Shown: positions 54,302 through 62,481, counted from the stretch's first letter. The stretch is 64,000 nt of DNA from Chloroflexota bacterium (GCA_029782225.1 JAKOVF010000073.1:62001-126000), one strand, 5' to 3'. Numbers and translations are program-made. Notes: a model not told the origin generated them from the letters alone.

Positions 54302-56197
54302 CTATTCCACCTCATCACGAGGTGCAGCATATTTCTCAAGAACGTGCATAAATTGCTCTTCATAATCCTGGCCTGGTGTTACTCTTTCAATGGCTTCCTG
54401 CAGTTCGTGATCCTGGCTCCATCTTGCTTTGAGAACATGAAGCAGTGCCGGATGCTCCTCATCCTGAACTGCCGTCATTGCCAGCAGCAGAGATCTTTCG
54501 AACGCACCCAGAAGCCTAGTAACGATGGTTGCGGCATCCGGCGGGTTTTCTTTGGCAGTTTCCACCTCCAAGAGCTTCGTCCAGTGATAGAGAAGCTCTA
54601 GAAGGTTCATCGCCATGCGCTCAGCTGGCTTCTTCACTCCCGCTTCGCTGCTCTGAATACGATCCAGATATATCTCAAGCGCCAGCGAATTTAGCATTTG
54701 GTAACGGGCCAGGGCATTCAGTTGCATATTAAGGGAAAGCGCGCGACGCATGACATAATTAGGAAGAATGGAAGAGGTTGCATCTTCCTTGTCAAACAGA
54801 TTTATTTTTTCGAGTCTGGCCCGCATTTCGCGCGCGTACCGAGATTTATCTGCAGCCTGGCTTTGCAGGATTTCGCGATCCAACAAGCCTTCCAGCAGCT
54901 CTCGGTCAAAGCGCCGGAATACACTCAGATTCCAGATGACTGGCAGAAGATCAAATTCCATAGATCTGAGCATTTCCTCATAGATCGTGCTGATCACATG
55001 CCGCTTATAGAGCCGCTCCCATCCTCCCGGAGGGATAACACACCCCTCAGCGGCCAACGCAAGCAGCATTTGCTTGGTGCATTTGGGATGTCCGCCCGTC
55101 AGGTAGTAAACTTCATTACTAAGTTCCAAAATATCACTGAGCGGTACGGGCAGGTCCATTTGATTGACGATCGCCTCCAACATATCACGGACAGATCTGC
55201 CATCCAGGGGATCTAACTTGATTTGAGCAGCTTTGGAGAACGTCGGAAAGATTTCTGTGGGGAGCAGTGGATGCCGTGCGGCCAAAATGATCTTAAGTTC
55301 GATTTTGCCTTGAAGACCCCAACGTCTCAACAGATGTTGCAGGTCTGGATTTTCGATGATGCTTTCTGGGCTGAAGAGGTAATCAATGGCCGCCTGGTTT
55401 TGATCGGCATTATCAAAAAGAAAGTAGAAGTGACGAATTCGCGGTCTCTGATTGAGGAGTACATCCAAGGCTTTTGCAAGATCAAGATAGCCCGCGTCAG
55501 TATTTCTTTCTCCGCTCAGCTGCCCCACTATCATTGGAAGTATGTTTGCTGGTCTGCAGGAGTTTAGGTCAATAAAGGTGCAGCGCGTATCTCGGGCATA
55601 CTTTTCCTTAAGGTGCTGCAGAAGATACGTTTTCCCAACTCCACTGGGACCGTGCAGCACGATGCGAATATTCCTCGCAGAGCGAATCCTTGGAAACAGT
55701 TCTTCACGATCTTCAAATTCCAATGAGTCCTCTGATGGCCCTTTAACTGGGGAGACTTCTCCTTGCAAGCCGCGCAATTCCTGTTCCACCGTTTTCACGT
55801 CGGTATTGATCACGGGAATTTGCGTTGCAGATAAACCGATAGGTGCCAAGACCTGACCGGCAAGAAATTGCCAGTATAGAGCGGGGCTACGCTGCTTGAT
55901 TTCGGCAAGCAAGCGGGCCAGCTCATTGTTCCGCTCGAAATCAATCAGCAAATCCGAATAGAGAGATTGAGGTTGTAAATTCATACTCCGCAATCTCAGC
56001 TTGGGATCGATAGCAGGGAACGTTCGCGTCCAAATATCATGCAATTGTGCAGGATCCTTGAATGAATCGCGTACGAGTTGAATCAGATCGTCTTGGTTAT
56101 ATACATGATTAATGACCTGAATCACTGTATTTTCATTCCCCCAGATGATATTCCCATCTGCAAGTCCACCGCCAATCTGTATACCATTCTCAGACAT
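54302..56197 (-). CDS. AAA+/STAND NTPase with an effector-associated N-terminal domain
   Basis: 631 residues. The first 25 residues (IQIGGGLADGNIIWGNENTVIQ) are followed by a small helical domain (about 33-105: DDLIQLVRDSFKDPAQLHDIW ... SLYSDLLIDFERNNELARLL). Its pattern fits effector-associated (EAD, death-like) domains of bacterial conflict systems. Then an NTPase core with Walker A HGPSGVGKTY (about 182-191), Walker B FYFLFDNAD (about 257-265) and a C-terminal helical part. EADs usually recruit a separate effector that carries the same domain; none is seen here. First gene of the operon; AAGGAG lies 13 bases before ATG 56197. The EAD call is by pattern only. Confidence 0.68.
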   Translation of the reverse strand: MSENGIQIGGGLADGNIIWGNENTVIQVINHVYNQDDLIQLVRDSFKDPAQLHDIWTRTFPAIDPKLRLRSMNLQPQSLYSDLLIDFERNNELARLLAEIKQRSPALYWQFLAGQVLAPIGLSATQIPVINTDVKTVEQELRGLQGEVSPVKGPSEDSLEFEDREELFPRIRSARNIRIVLHGPSGVGKTYLLQHLKEKYARDTRCTFIDLNSCRPANILPMIVGQLSGERNTDAGYLDLAKALDVLLNQRPRIRHFYFLFDNADQNQAAIDYLFSPESIIENPDLQHLLRRWGLQGKIELKIILAARHPLLPTEIFPTFSKAAQIKLDPLDGRSVRDMLEAIVNQMDLPVPLSDILELSNEVYYLTGGHPKCTKQMLLALAAEGCVIPPGGWERLYKRHVISTIYEEMLRSMEFDLLPVIWNLSVFRRFDRELLEGLLDREILQSQAADKSRYAREMRARLEKINLFDKEDATSSILPNYVMRRALSLNMQLNALARYQMLNSLALEIYLDRIQSSEAGVKKPAERMAMNLLELLYHWTKLLEVETAKENPPDAATIVTRLLGAFERSLLLAMTAVQDEEHPALLHVLKARWSQDHELQEAIERVTPGQDYEEQFMHVLEKYAAPRDEVE

Positions 56198-56306
56198 GGA
56201 TGTCGTGATCTCCTTTGCCCAGAATCATTACAAGTGATGAAAGGATGGCGAGGAAAAAGCAACGTTGCGACTAATGTAATGTACCCGAATAGCCACTGAT
56301 ACTGTC

Positions 56307-56335
56307 ATTATAGCATTTCATAAAAGGTTTGTGAA
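56307..56335 (-). promoter_or_regulatory. Promoter of the NTPase/radical SAM operon
   Basis: On the minus strand TTCACA (56335-56330) and TATAAT (56312-56307) are 17 bases apart. Transcription would begin near 56300, giving a leader of about 100 bases to ATG 56197. The promoter lies at the edge of the ISAs1 remnant. Confidence 0.6.
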
Positions 56336-57505
56336 AGATGTCCCGAAGGAGGAGCAGGGCATTCTCAACGTAAGAGGGCAAGAGCTTGGTTGGGGTGAGC
56401 TGCGAAGAAGCGTCGGACAGATGGGACGAAAGAGAAATTTGCTTGAGCCAGTAAGCCAAGAATGAGGTTGTTCAAGATGGCCATATTATTAGCGGTTGGA
56501 CGCTTCTTGAGGCGAGTATGATCTTCAAGCAGGGTCACACACGAGGGTAATGCAAGCGGTTTTCAATCTGCCAGTAGGAACGCAACATCTGCAATGATTG
56601 GTCTGGGGCAGCCTACTCGGCCGATAGGCTGGTGAGGCCATACACGAGCTCATCGCGGGTTGTTCCAGTTTTGGCGATAGTTACGCTACGTTCGAGTTGG
56701 AAGACTTGCTGGAGGACAGGCCAGTCGAGGAAATCGTCAAGTTGGCTGCTGGTGGTGAGCGTGCGAACTTTGAGGCGGCTATGCCTTTTATGGGTGGTAG
56801 TAGCAGAACGACAATCCTTGGGAACAGCCCATGCCGGGCAGAAGCTGAACATTCGAGTCAAACCAATCCTGCAGCAATTGGGGATGATTGCCTTTTACTG
56901 TCCATAGATAATGGCCGCCTGCCTTGCCAATTTGGACGGAGACCCGTCCTTGGTTGTACAGGGCATCGCCAATTACCACTTTATTGCGTAAATCAATATA
57001 AGTGAGTAAGGTTGGAGCCGCGCTGATCTCATTTTGCCTATTTTCAAGCGCACCTTGCGCCAAAGTCACGCCCTCGCCTGGCAGATAGGCAGCTAATAGA
57101 CATAACCCATCTGTGAGGTCCGTATCAATTGTTCCACAAATCACCTGCCATCGATCGCCACTACCACTTGGTAGCCTTCTTTCCCGCAATACTGATGGTG
57201 TTTTCCCAACAGCGCTTCAAATTCCTGTTCATCCAGGATATCGGCCAGTTTCCGCCGATAGGTATGATTGCTGGGCATGCTCTTCCGTTTCAACCCTAGC
57301 ACATTGGCAATCCACGCCCCACGCAAGGCGACCCATTCCGCAATCCCGCTCGGCTTATCTTCGCCACACAACTTCCCCAGAAACATCCCGGCAGAATCGT
57401 GGCCAGGGCATATCGTTTACCCTTGGGCTTTCTCTTGTCCGCCAAGCCCTGAAAGTGAAGATACAAACTCCCCAGATTCATGACCCTTGCCGTGATACAC
57501 TCCAT
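56330..57505 (-). pseudogene. ISAs1-family transposase, multiply frameshifted
   Basis: Pieces in several minus-strand frames line up in order: an N-terminal LHFQGLADKRKPKGKRYALATIL, then GKLCGEDKPSGIAEWVALR and YQVVVAIDG (first catalytic Asp). After that come NEISAAPTLL, VVIGDALYNQ (second Asp), YLWTVKGNHPQL, and a C-terminal YWQIENRLHY (Glu) and NNMAILNNLILGLLAQ. These are the H-repeat/ISAs1 signatures. At least three frame changes are needed, so it is inactive. TTTCAAAGTTG (complement, near 57575) looks like one terminal repeat; the other end could not be found and is probably lost. Boundaries are approximate. Confidence 0.7.
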
Positions 57506-57645
57506 CTCGACCTTCCTTGTGTTGTGGATTTGTGCTGCACACAAAAGCATAATCGAGAAAGGTCACTTTTTTCAACTTTGAAAGAGCCCTGACACTTGCA
57601 TAACTGACTGTAGCAAAACTCCGCCCCTAGGTAATAGGGGCGTGG

Positions 57646-57725
57646 ATTCTGCCGCCTACGTGCTTTGACAGTTTCCCTATACATCCCTATAATCCCGACC
57701 GTTCCTACTTCCCACAATCCATCCG
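57646..57725 (+). repeat. Promoter-region repeat shared with 48.1 kb
   Basis: Better-preserved copy of the diverged repeat at 48110-48178; contains the consensus promoter at 57665-57693. Direct orientation relative to the other copy. Confidence 0.5.
57665..57693 (+). promoter_or_regulatory. Full-consensus sigma-70 promoter TTGACA-N17-TATAAT
   Basis: TTGACA at 57665-57670 and TATAAT at 57688-57693 with exactly 17 bases between. Expected start near 57700, pointing rightward. The next open frame on this strand begins more than 500 bases away, beyond a strong terminator hairpin. Confidence 0.65.
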
Positions 57726-58143
57726 CTCCCTTGAGAAGCCTGGCAAATCGCTAGGCTTCTACTGTTCTATCTCTCCTGCAAATCCCCATCACCGAAAGGA
57801 TACAAGATTCACGAATTCAAAATCAAACCAAGTATATGTCTCAGTCCAGATCGATAAGAAGTGAGCATGTGGGAAAAGGCTCGAAGCTGAGCAAGGACAA
57901 AACACAAGTAAGTGGGAAGCAGGAATACAAAACTTGCTACATGAGGTAGTATGAAATCTCAGCCACATGCTCGATGCAACTTCTGACACAGCTCGATTTC
58001 ATGAGCTGTATCGGAAGTTAGCACGCAACGATAAACCGTTCAAGTCCTACACAGGAGGTCCTTTAGACCCACAATACAACTGAATATCCCCTCAATTCAA
58101 AACGGGCGCTGTTCTGGGATTTTCCCAGGGCGGCGCCCGTTTT
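57700..58143 (+). ncRNA. Candidate structured RNA between consensus promoter and terminator
   Basis: No gene is visible in about 440 bases, but the sequence is rich in long complementary arms. AGAAGCCT/AGGCTTCT (57734-57741, 57753-57760) forms a hairpin. GAGCATGTGG (57863-57872) pairs over 10 bp with CCACATGCTC (57963-57972), enclosing two small hairpins. AACTTC...ACAGCTC pairs with GAGCTGT...GAAGTT (57978-58019) across a symmetric 4-base internal loop. The final terminator arms are at 58099-58143. Promoter, folded body and terminator make a complete RNA gene plausible. No known family was recognised, and random hairpins cannot be excluded. Confidence 0.5.
58099..58143. terminator. Strong, possibly bidirectional terminator hairpin
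   Basis: AAAACGGGCGC (58099-58109) pairs with GCGCCCGTTTT (58133-58143), with an inner CTGGG/CCCAG pair. The A-run on one side and T-run on the other suit termination in both directions. Confidence 0.65.
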
Positions 58144-58206
58144 CGATTCTGCTCTACAGCGAGGACTCACCGGGGTGAGAGGCCCGGTAAAAGCGAGACC
58201 GCCCAG

Positions 58207-58467
58207 TTGACGCTGGACGATCTCAAGGTGGAACAAATGTTCAGCGCGAATGATACCACAACGAGCAAGACCGTCAAGATTTCTTCGCCCTTTCGCCTGG
58301 ATGCCATGCAACGTATGGTGCTGGCAGATGGCAAATTGCTCAACATCGCTATACCCGCAGGCCGACAGCAGGGAGACTACCTGTACTCTGCAACCGTTAC
58401 CATCCTGCGCGAGAACGCTGCCGTGTATACCACTGCGCCAGCCTGGGCAAGCGTAGAGATCCGATGA
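58207..58467 (+). CDS. Fragment of an unknown protein
   Basis: 86 residues from a TTG start, or a longer open frame without a start reaching back towards the terminator. Sequence is beta-like (MVLADGKLLNIAIPAGRQQGDYLYSATVTIL). It has no good ribosome-binding site and may be the 3' piece of a lost gene. The next small gene follows 87 bp later. Confidence 0.35.
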   Translation: MTLDDLKVEQMFSANDTTTSKTVKISSPFRLDAMQRMVLADGKLLNIAIPAGRQQGDYLYSATVTILRENAAVYTTAPAWASVEIR

Positions 58468-58554
58468 GAAAGAACTGGCCGGTCGGTCCGCGTGGACGCG
58501 TGATCATGCACTCTGATTGGAAGCATCTGAATATTCCAAACAAGGAGACTGATC

Positions 58555-58662
58555 ATGCGAACCCTCGCAATGTTACTCATCCTGGTCGCCATCGCCGCCA
58601 GCCAACCGTCCTACTGGCTGGCCATGGCACTGGCTTCCATCACTCATTGTCTTGGCAACTAA
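58555..58662 (+). CDS. 35-residue membrane peptide
   Basis: Begins MRTLAMLLILVAIAAS, hydrophobic for most of its length, and ends HCLGN. AAGGAGA lies six bases before ATG 58555, the best ribosome-binding site in this stretch. It occupies a frame different from the overlapping upstream extension of the primase frame. It could be a phage-like small membrane protein; function unknown. Confidence 0.5.
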   Translation: MRTLAMLLILVAIAASQPSYWLAMALASITHCLGN

Positions 58663-58706
58663 CCCATCCACAAAAACATCGACGACAAGGAGGCCGCAGA
58701 AAATCC

Positions 58707-59699
58707 ATGGAGGATATTCTTTCCGCCGCCGAAGAAATTCTGGGAACGGCGGTTCGAGTGGAACGCCATCGCGATTGGGCGATCTTCTGGTGCCCCTTCC
58801 ATAACGATGCCAATCGTGAAGGGCAAGGCGGCCATCCGAATTTTGGTGTGCATCTAGTCAAAGGATACTGGAAGTGTCTGCGCTGCGGCGCGACCGGTGG
58901 TTCATTGAATGCCTTGCGCATCAAACTCGGCCAGGATTGGAAACCGCCTATATCGGCGATACAGCCGCCACGCCCGCCCAGACCTCCGACACAGGTTCAG
59001 CTGCTTGACGAAGCCGTATCGGAAGCGCGCTCGGCTGTACAACGATCCCCTGTATGGAGCTATCTGGCAAGCCGTGGCGTGCTTCCTTACACTGCTCTGG
59101 TCTATGGTCTAGGGTACGGCATTCCCGTTCCAAAAGTTCACCGCGAGATCATCGAAGCCGCAAGGCAATCGATGATGGTGCGCCGGGACGGAATATGGTT
59201 GTGGGCCGGGGGTGTGGTGTATGCCGATCCGCCGACACACCCCACGGTGATGAATGTCCGCTATATTCCTGAAGAACAACTGCCAAAGGGCACACGCACC
59301 TTCAAGCCTGAGAAGAACCACAAGACCTGGGGCAACCGCGTCCAACCTCTTGGAAGCTGGCGTATCAAGCCTGGCACACGGACATTGATCGTTCTGGAAG
59401 GGCTGTTCGACATGCTCATCACTGCGCAGAAGCTCCACCAGCTTGGATGCGAAGCCGACACGGTTGCAGTCTACACTAATGGCGCCAGTCCAAGCGCAAA
59501 AATGCATCGATGGTTCAGCGAACACAGTGAGTACGAATACGTGTTACTGCGTGACCCGGATAAAGCGGGCGTGGAATGGGCGCAGACTGTATCGGCATCC
59601 ATCCGACACGGCGGCGCAAACGTGCGCACCCTCAAACCACCGGATCGCCTCGACCCGGACGAAGCCATCCTGAGCGGATGGTGGCCGTCCGCTATCTAA
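58707..59699 (+). CDS. DnaG-like primase with CHC2 zinc finger and TOPRIM domain
   Basis: 330 residues from ATG 58707 (MEDILSAAEEILG); AAGGAGG lies 13 bases upstream, a little far. A frame extension to 58464 lacks any similarity and overlaps a better small gene. CHC2-type zinc finger: FWCPFHND ... YWKCLRCGATGG (about 27-75). TOPRIM: TLIVLEGLFDML with the catalytic Glu, and LLRDPDKAGVEW with the DxD-type acidic residues. It lacks a DnaB-interaction domain, as in plasmid and phage primases. It would lay primers on the element's DNA with the SSB and clamp encoded next to it. Confidence 0.8.
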   Translation: MEDILSAAEEILGTAVRVERHRDWAIFWCPFHNDANREGQGGHPNFGVHLVKGYWKCLRCGATGGSLNALRIKLGQDWKPPISAIQPPRPPRPPTQVQLLDEAVSEARSAVQRSPVWSYLASRGVLPYTALVYGLGYGIPVPKVHREIIEAARQSMMVRRDGIWLWAGGVVYADPPTHPTVMNVRYIPEEQLPKGTRTFKPEKNHKTWGNRVQPLGSWRIKPGTRTLIVLEGLFDMLITAQKLHQLGCEADTVAVYTNGASPSAKMHRWFSEHSEYEYVLLRDPDKAGVEWAQTVSASIRHGGANVRTLKPPDRLDPDEAILSGWWPSAI

Positions 59700-59718
59700 A
59701 TCATCCAATTCCCTCTCT

Positions 59719-59756
59719 CGGGGAGCGATAACAAAATCGCTCCCCGATTTCTTTTC
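59719..59756 (+). terminator. Hairpin with T-tract directly before a ribosome-binding site
   Basis: CGGGGAGCGAT (59719-59729) pairs with ATCGCTCCCCG (59736-59746), followed by ATTTCTTTT. The next gene's AGGAGA starts within two bases of the T-tract. Confidence 0.65.
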
Positions 59757-59769
59757 TAGGAGAATACAC

Positions 59770-59901
59770 ATGCTTACCGCATTGATCATTCTTGGCATCC
59801 TCATCGGAGGCTGGGCCATCTGGTTCCTGTTCGAGTTCATCCGCTACATTGCCTCCGGCGAATATGCAACAGACAAGCGTCTGCGCGACATCAGCCGCTA
59901 A
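59770..59901 (+). CDS. 43-residue membrane protein
   Basis: Begins MLTALIILGILIGGWAIWFL, one membrane helix (3-22), then a short amphipathic tail with charged residues (YATDKRLRDISR). AGGAGA lies seven bases before ATG 59770. Lies between the primase and ssb genes in the same direction. Function unknown. Confidence 0.55.
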   Translation: MLTALIILGILIGGWAIWFLFEFIRYIASGEYATDKRLRDISR

Positions 59902-59930
59902 ATTCAAAAATCAATCAAAAGGAGTTTCAC

Positions 59931-60359
59931 ATGACACGCCATTTCAACAAAACCACCTTCGTCGGGCACCTCGGCGGTGATCCCGAAATGCGCTACACCC
60001 CGGCCGGCACACCCATCACGACCTTCAGCGTTGCATCCAACGACCAATACACTAACGAAAAGGGCGAGACCATCAAGACCACAACCTGGTTCCGCTGCGC
60101 GGCCTGGGGGAAGCTGGGCGAAATCTGCAACCAGTATTTACACAAGGGCAGCAAGGTGCTGGTCGAAGGCAGGTTGACGCCTGACAAAAAGACCGGCCAT
60201 CCGCGCATCTGGACGCGGCAGGACGGAACCGCCACAGCGGATTACGAAGTCAGAGTGGCAGAGATCTACTTCCTTGACAGCAGGAACGGAAATGGCTCTG
60301 ATGGAGGCGCATCCGCTGAAGTGCAGCTTACACCCGCTGAGGATGAAATTCCTTACTAA
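59931..60359 (+). CDS. ssb: Single-stranded DNA-binding protein
   Basis: 142 residues, OB fold: FNKTTFVGHLGGDPEMRYTP, PITTFSVASND, TTTWFRCAAWGKLGEICNQY, KGSKVLVEGRL. The C-terminal tail ends DEIPY, the acidic tip that binds partner proteins (usually DDIPF). Length and order match bacterial SSB. Ribosome-binding site AAGGAG lies eight bases before ATG 59931. Probably the element's own copy, expressed with the primase and clamp. Confidence 0.9.
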   Translation: MTRHFNKTTFVGHLGGDPEMRYTPAGTPITTFSVASNDQYTNEKGETIKTTTWFRCAAWGKLGEICNQYLHKGSKVLVEGRLTPDKKTGHPRIWTRQDGTATADYEVRVAEIYFLDSRNGNGSDGGASAEVQLTPAEDEIPY

Positions 60360-60377
60360 ACTCAGAAACAGGATTGA

Positions 60378-60410
60378 AGCAGGAGCCCATTAGGGCTCCT
60401 GCTCATTTCT
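60378..60410 (+). terminator. Hairpin before the clamp gene
   Basis: AGCAGGAGCCC (60378-60388) pairs with GGGCTCCTGCT (60393-60403) around ATTA, followed by CATTTCT and, within a few bases, the AGGAGA of the next gene. The 5' arm also contains an AGGAG, which could act as a decoy. Confidence 0.6.
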
Positions 60411-60425
60411 ATCAGGAGAACCCAA

Positions 60426-61595
60426 ATGATCACAATCCAACAGGAAGCCTTGCACGCCGCATTGAATGCAGTCACACGCGCCAGCCTGAAAAGCTCGCTC
60501 GCGGCCTTCTCCCTCGTGCGTCTCGATGTCAATACGAACGGCATCCTCCAGCTTTCGTGCTTCAACGGCGAAACCGCCGCGCGGGCAATCACAAATGCAT
60601 CCTGCGATGAGGATATGTCAGTCTGTGTGGATGCCCTGACATTGAGAGCTGTGGTGGAAACACTGGCCAGCGAGATCCGCTTGTTCCTGGAACAGAATTC
60701 CCTGGTCATCCAGAGTAGCACCAACCGCACGACCTTACGTATTGTGGACGAATCCCTTCCGGTGATCGGCGATGAAAGCATCCGGACCATCGCAACAATG
60801 GCCGGAAGTACGTATCGCAGCCTCTCTCGCGCCATACCCTTTGCCTCCACAGATAGCTCGCGCTATGTTCTTCAGGTGCTGTATTTGAAATTCCATAAGG
60901 AAACAGTTATTGCTCAATCCGCCGATGGCTATGCGGCAGGCTATGTGTGCGAAAGTATTGAAGGCCCGGCGGAGCCAATTGCTGTTCCCTTGCCCATAAG
61001 TTTCGCTCGACTGTTATCCACGCTCGTGGAAGACCGTGACACGGTACGAGTGGGAACTTCAGGAGAGAACCGTTACATCTTCCAGATCACGAACCTGGAG
61101 AACTCAAAGGACTTGACTCTTGCCACGGTAGCAAGCGCGGAGAATTTCCCGTCTACACAGATCATGACCTTGATCGAAGATGCACGCAAATCCGCCCTTG
61201 CCCATCTGAACGTGCAACAAAGCAGCCTGATGCAGTGTATCCGTATGGTGAATGCAATGGGCACGCAGAACACTTTCATCAAGGCTGTGGATGGTTCAGT
61301 GAAAGTCGCCTCAGGCGAGACTGAGACCGGGCAGGCGCGCAATATCCTGGAAGGCGCGGCAAGTGGAGAGAACACGAGTGTTTGGCTGTCTGCCACTTTC
61401 CTCAAACGCGCCGCTGAGGCCTGCAAGGGAGAAATGATCGTCCGTATCACAAATGGCCAAAGACCTGTCTTGATCGAAGCGGGCAGTTTTACGGCGGTCA
61501 TCATGCCTATCCTCGTTGAGGGCCAGAAGGATCCCTTCCCCGAGGATGAGGCTCTTGCGATCACACTGCCTGACATGGATCCGGTAACAGTATGA
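60426..61595 (+). CDS. dnaN: DNA polymerase III beta-subunit-like sliding clamp
   Basis: 389 residues, close to the usual 370. Three-domain clamp pattern: ITIQQEALHAALNAVTRA, ESIRTIATMAGSTYRSLSRAIPFASTDSSRYVLQVLYLKF at the start of domain 2, and a C-terminal VIMPILVEG in place of the usual MPMRL. Similarity to DnaN is distant, as in clamp paralogues carried by mobile elements, so the exact role (replication or repair of the element) is open. Gene order ssb-dnaN-like supports a replication module. Confidence 0.78.
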   Translation: MITIQQEALHAALNAVTRASLKSSLAAFSLVRLDVNTNGILQLSCFNGETAARAITNASCDEDMSVCVDALTLRAVVETLASEIRLFLEQNSLVIQSSTNRTTLRIVDESLPVIGDESIRTIATMAGSTYRSLSRAIPFASTDSSRYVLQVLYLKFHKETVIAQSADGYAAGYVCESIEGPAEPIAVPLPISFARLLSTLVEDRDTVRVGTSGENRYIFQITNLENSKDLTLATVASAENFPSTQIMTLIEDARKSALAHLNVQQSSLMQCIRMVNAMGTQNTFIKAVDGSVKVASGETETGQARNILEGAASGENTSVWLSATFLKRAAEACKGEMIVRITNGQRPVLIEAGSFTAVIMPILVEGQKDPFPEDEALAITLPDMDPVTV

Positions 61596-61649
61596 GGTTG
61601 TCAAATGTGTCCACTTATATTACAATGCAACTACATTCAGGAGCATCCG

Positions 61650-61940
61650 GTGACGCATATGAGAGTTGGCACACGTGAACTGAAATCAAAATTAAGTGAG
61701 TACTTGCGCCGTGTCAAAGCTGGAGAAACCATTATTGTTACGGAACGCGGCAAAACTATCGGACAGATCGTGCCTGTCAAGCCAACGCTGCAAGAACGGC
61801 TCATGGCTCTGGCTGACTCGGGCATCGCTGACTGGGACGGGAGGAAATTTCTGGCCGGCAGGCCGGTAGTCCGAAACCGCAGCCCCATCCAAGTCTCCGA
61901 CCTGGTGATCGAGGACCGCGATGCCAATCATCTACATTGA
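61650..61940 (+). CDS. Phd/YefM-type antitoxin
   Basis: 96 residues from GTG 61650, which has AGGAG six bases upstream; ATG 61659 is a close alternative. N-terminal RVGTRELKSKLSEYLRRVKAGETIIVTERGKTIGQIVPV is the DNA-binding dimer fold of Phd antitoxins; the C-terminal part would wrap around the toxin. It overlaps the VapC gene by 20 bp. Usually represses its own promoter. Confidence 0.85.
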   Translation: MTHMRVGTRELKSKLSEYLRRVKAGETIIVTERGKTIGQIVPVKPTLQERLMALADSGIADWDGRKFLAGRPVVRNRSPIQVSDLVIEDRDANHLH

Positions 61941-62367
61941 CACCAGTGCGCTCGTAAAAAAATACGTCGAGGAGTCCGGATCCGGGGATGTACAAAAGCT
62001 GATCAAATCTGCTGACTATTCTGGAACGAGTTGGATCACTCGCACCGAGATGGCAGCTGCTCTGTCGCGTACAGTTCGTATGAAGCTGTTCTCGGCGAGT
62101 GAAGCCGAGGCGGCCTGGAATAAATTCCTTCACGAATGGTCGGCTCTTTCCCGTTTGAAAGTATCCGGACAGATCATTGACCGCGCAGCCTCGCTTGCCT
62201 GGCAGTATCCTCTGCGCGGTTATGATGCTGTTCACCTGGCTTCTGCCGTCGTGTGGCAGGAGACGTTGGAGACCGAGATCATTCTGGCCACGTTCGACCG
62301 GGAGTTGTGGTCAGCCGGTGCGCAGGCGGGTCTGATCGTCTGGCCGGAAAACCTTTCCCTCAAATAG
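61921..62367 (+). CDS. vapC: VapC-type PIN-domain toxin
   Basis: 148 residues. PIN acidic residues: Asp7 in IYIDTSALVKKY, Glu in RTEMAAALSR, Asp in YDAVHLASA and Asp in ATFDRELW. VapC toxins are ribonucleases, often on tRNA or rRNA. It is translated from an overlap with the antitoxin, so is made after it. Would stabilise the element or act in defence. Confidence 0.88.
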   Translation: MPIIYIDTSALVKKYVEESGSGDVQKLIKSADYSGTSWITRTEMAAALSRTVRMKLFSASEAEAAWNKFLHEWSALSRLKVSGQIIDRAASLAWQYPLRGYDAVHLASAVVWQETLETEIILATFDRELWSAGAQAGLIVWPENLSLK

Positions 62368-62436
62368 TTTTATCAACCCCATAAACATCTAGAGTTCTCT
62401 GGGATGCCTCCCGGAGGATTTTCCATTTCCATTACA

Positions 62437-62468
62437 GACGGCGCACAGTGGTGCGCCGTCTTATTTTT
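62437..62468 (+). terminator. Terminator hairpin before the truncated radC
   Basis: GACGGCGCAC (62437-62446), loop AGTG, GTGCGCCGTC (62451-62460), then TTATTTTT. The ribosome-binding site AGGGAGA of the next gene follows within a few bases. Confidence 0.75.
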
Positions 62469-62481
62469 CTCAGGGAGACCT

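Noticed and set aside
58464-58706. 80-residue N-terminal extension of the primase frame
   Set aside because: It has no similarity, is Arg/His-rich as in non-coding frames, overlaps a better small gene, and the start at 58707 begins exactly at the conserved domain.
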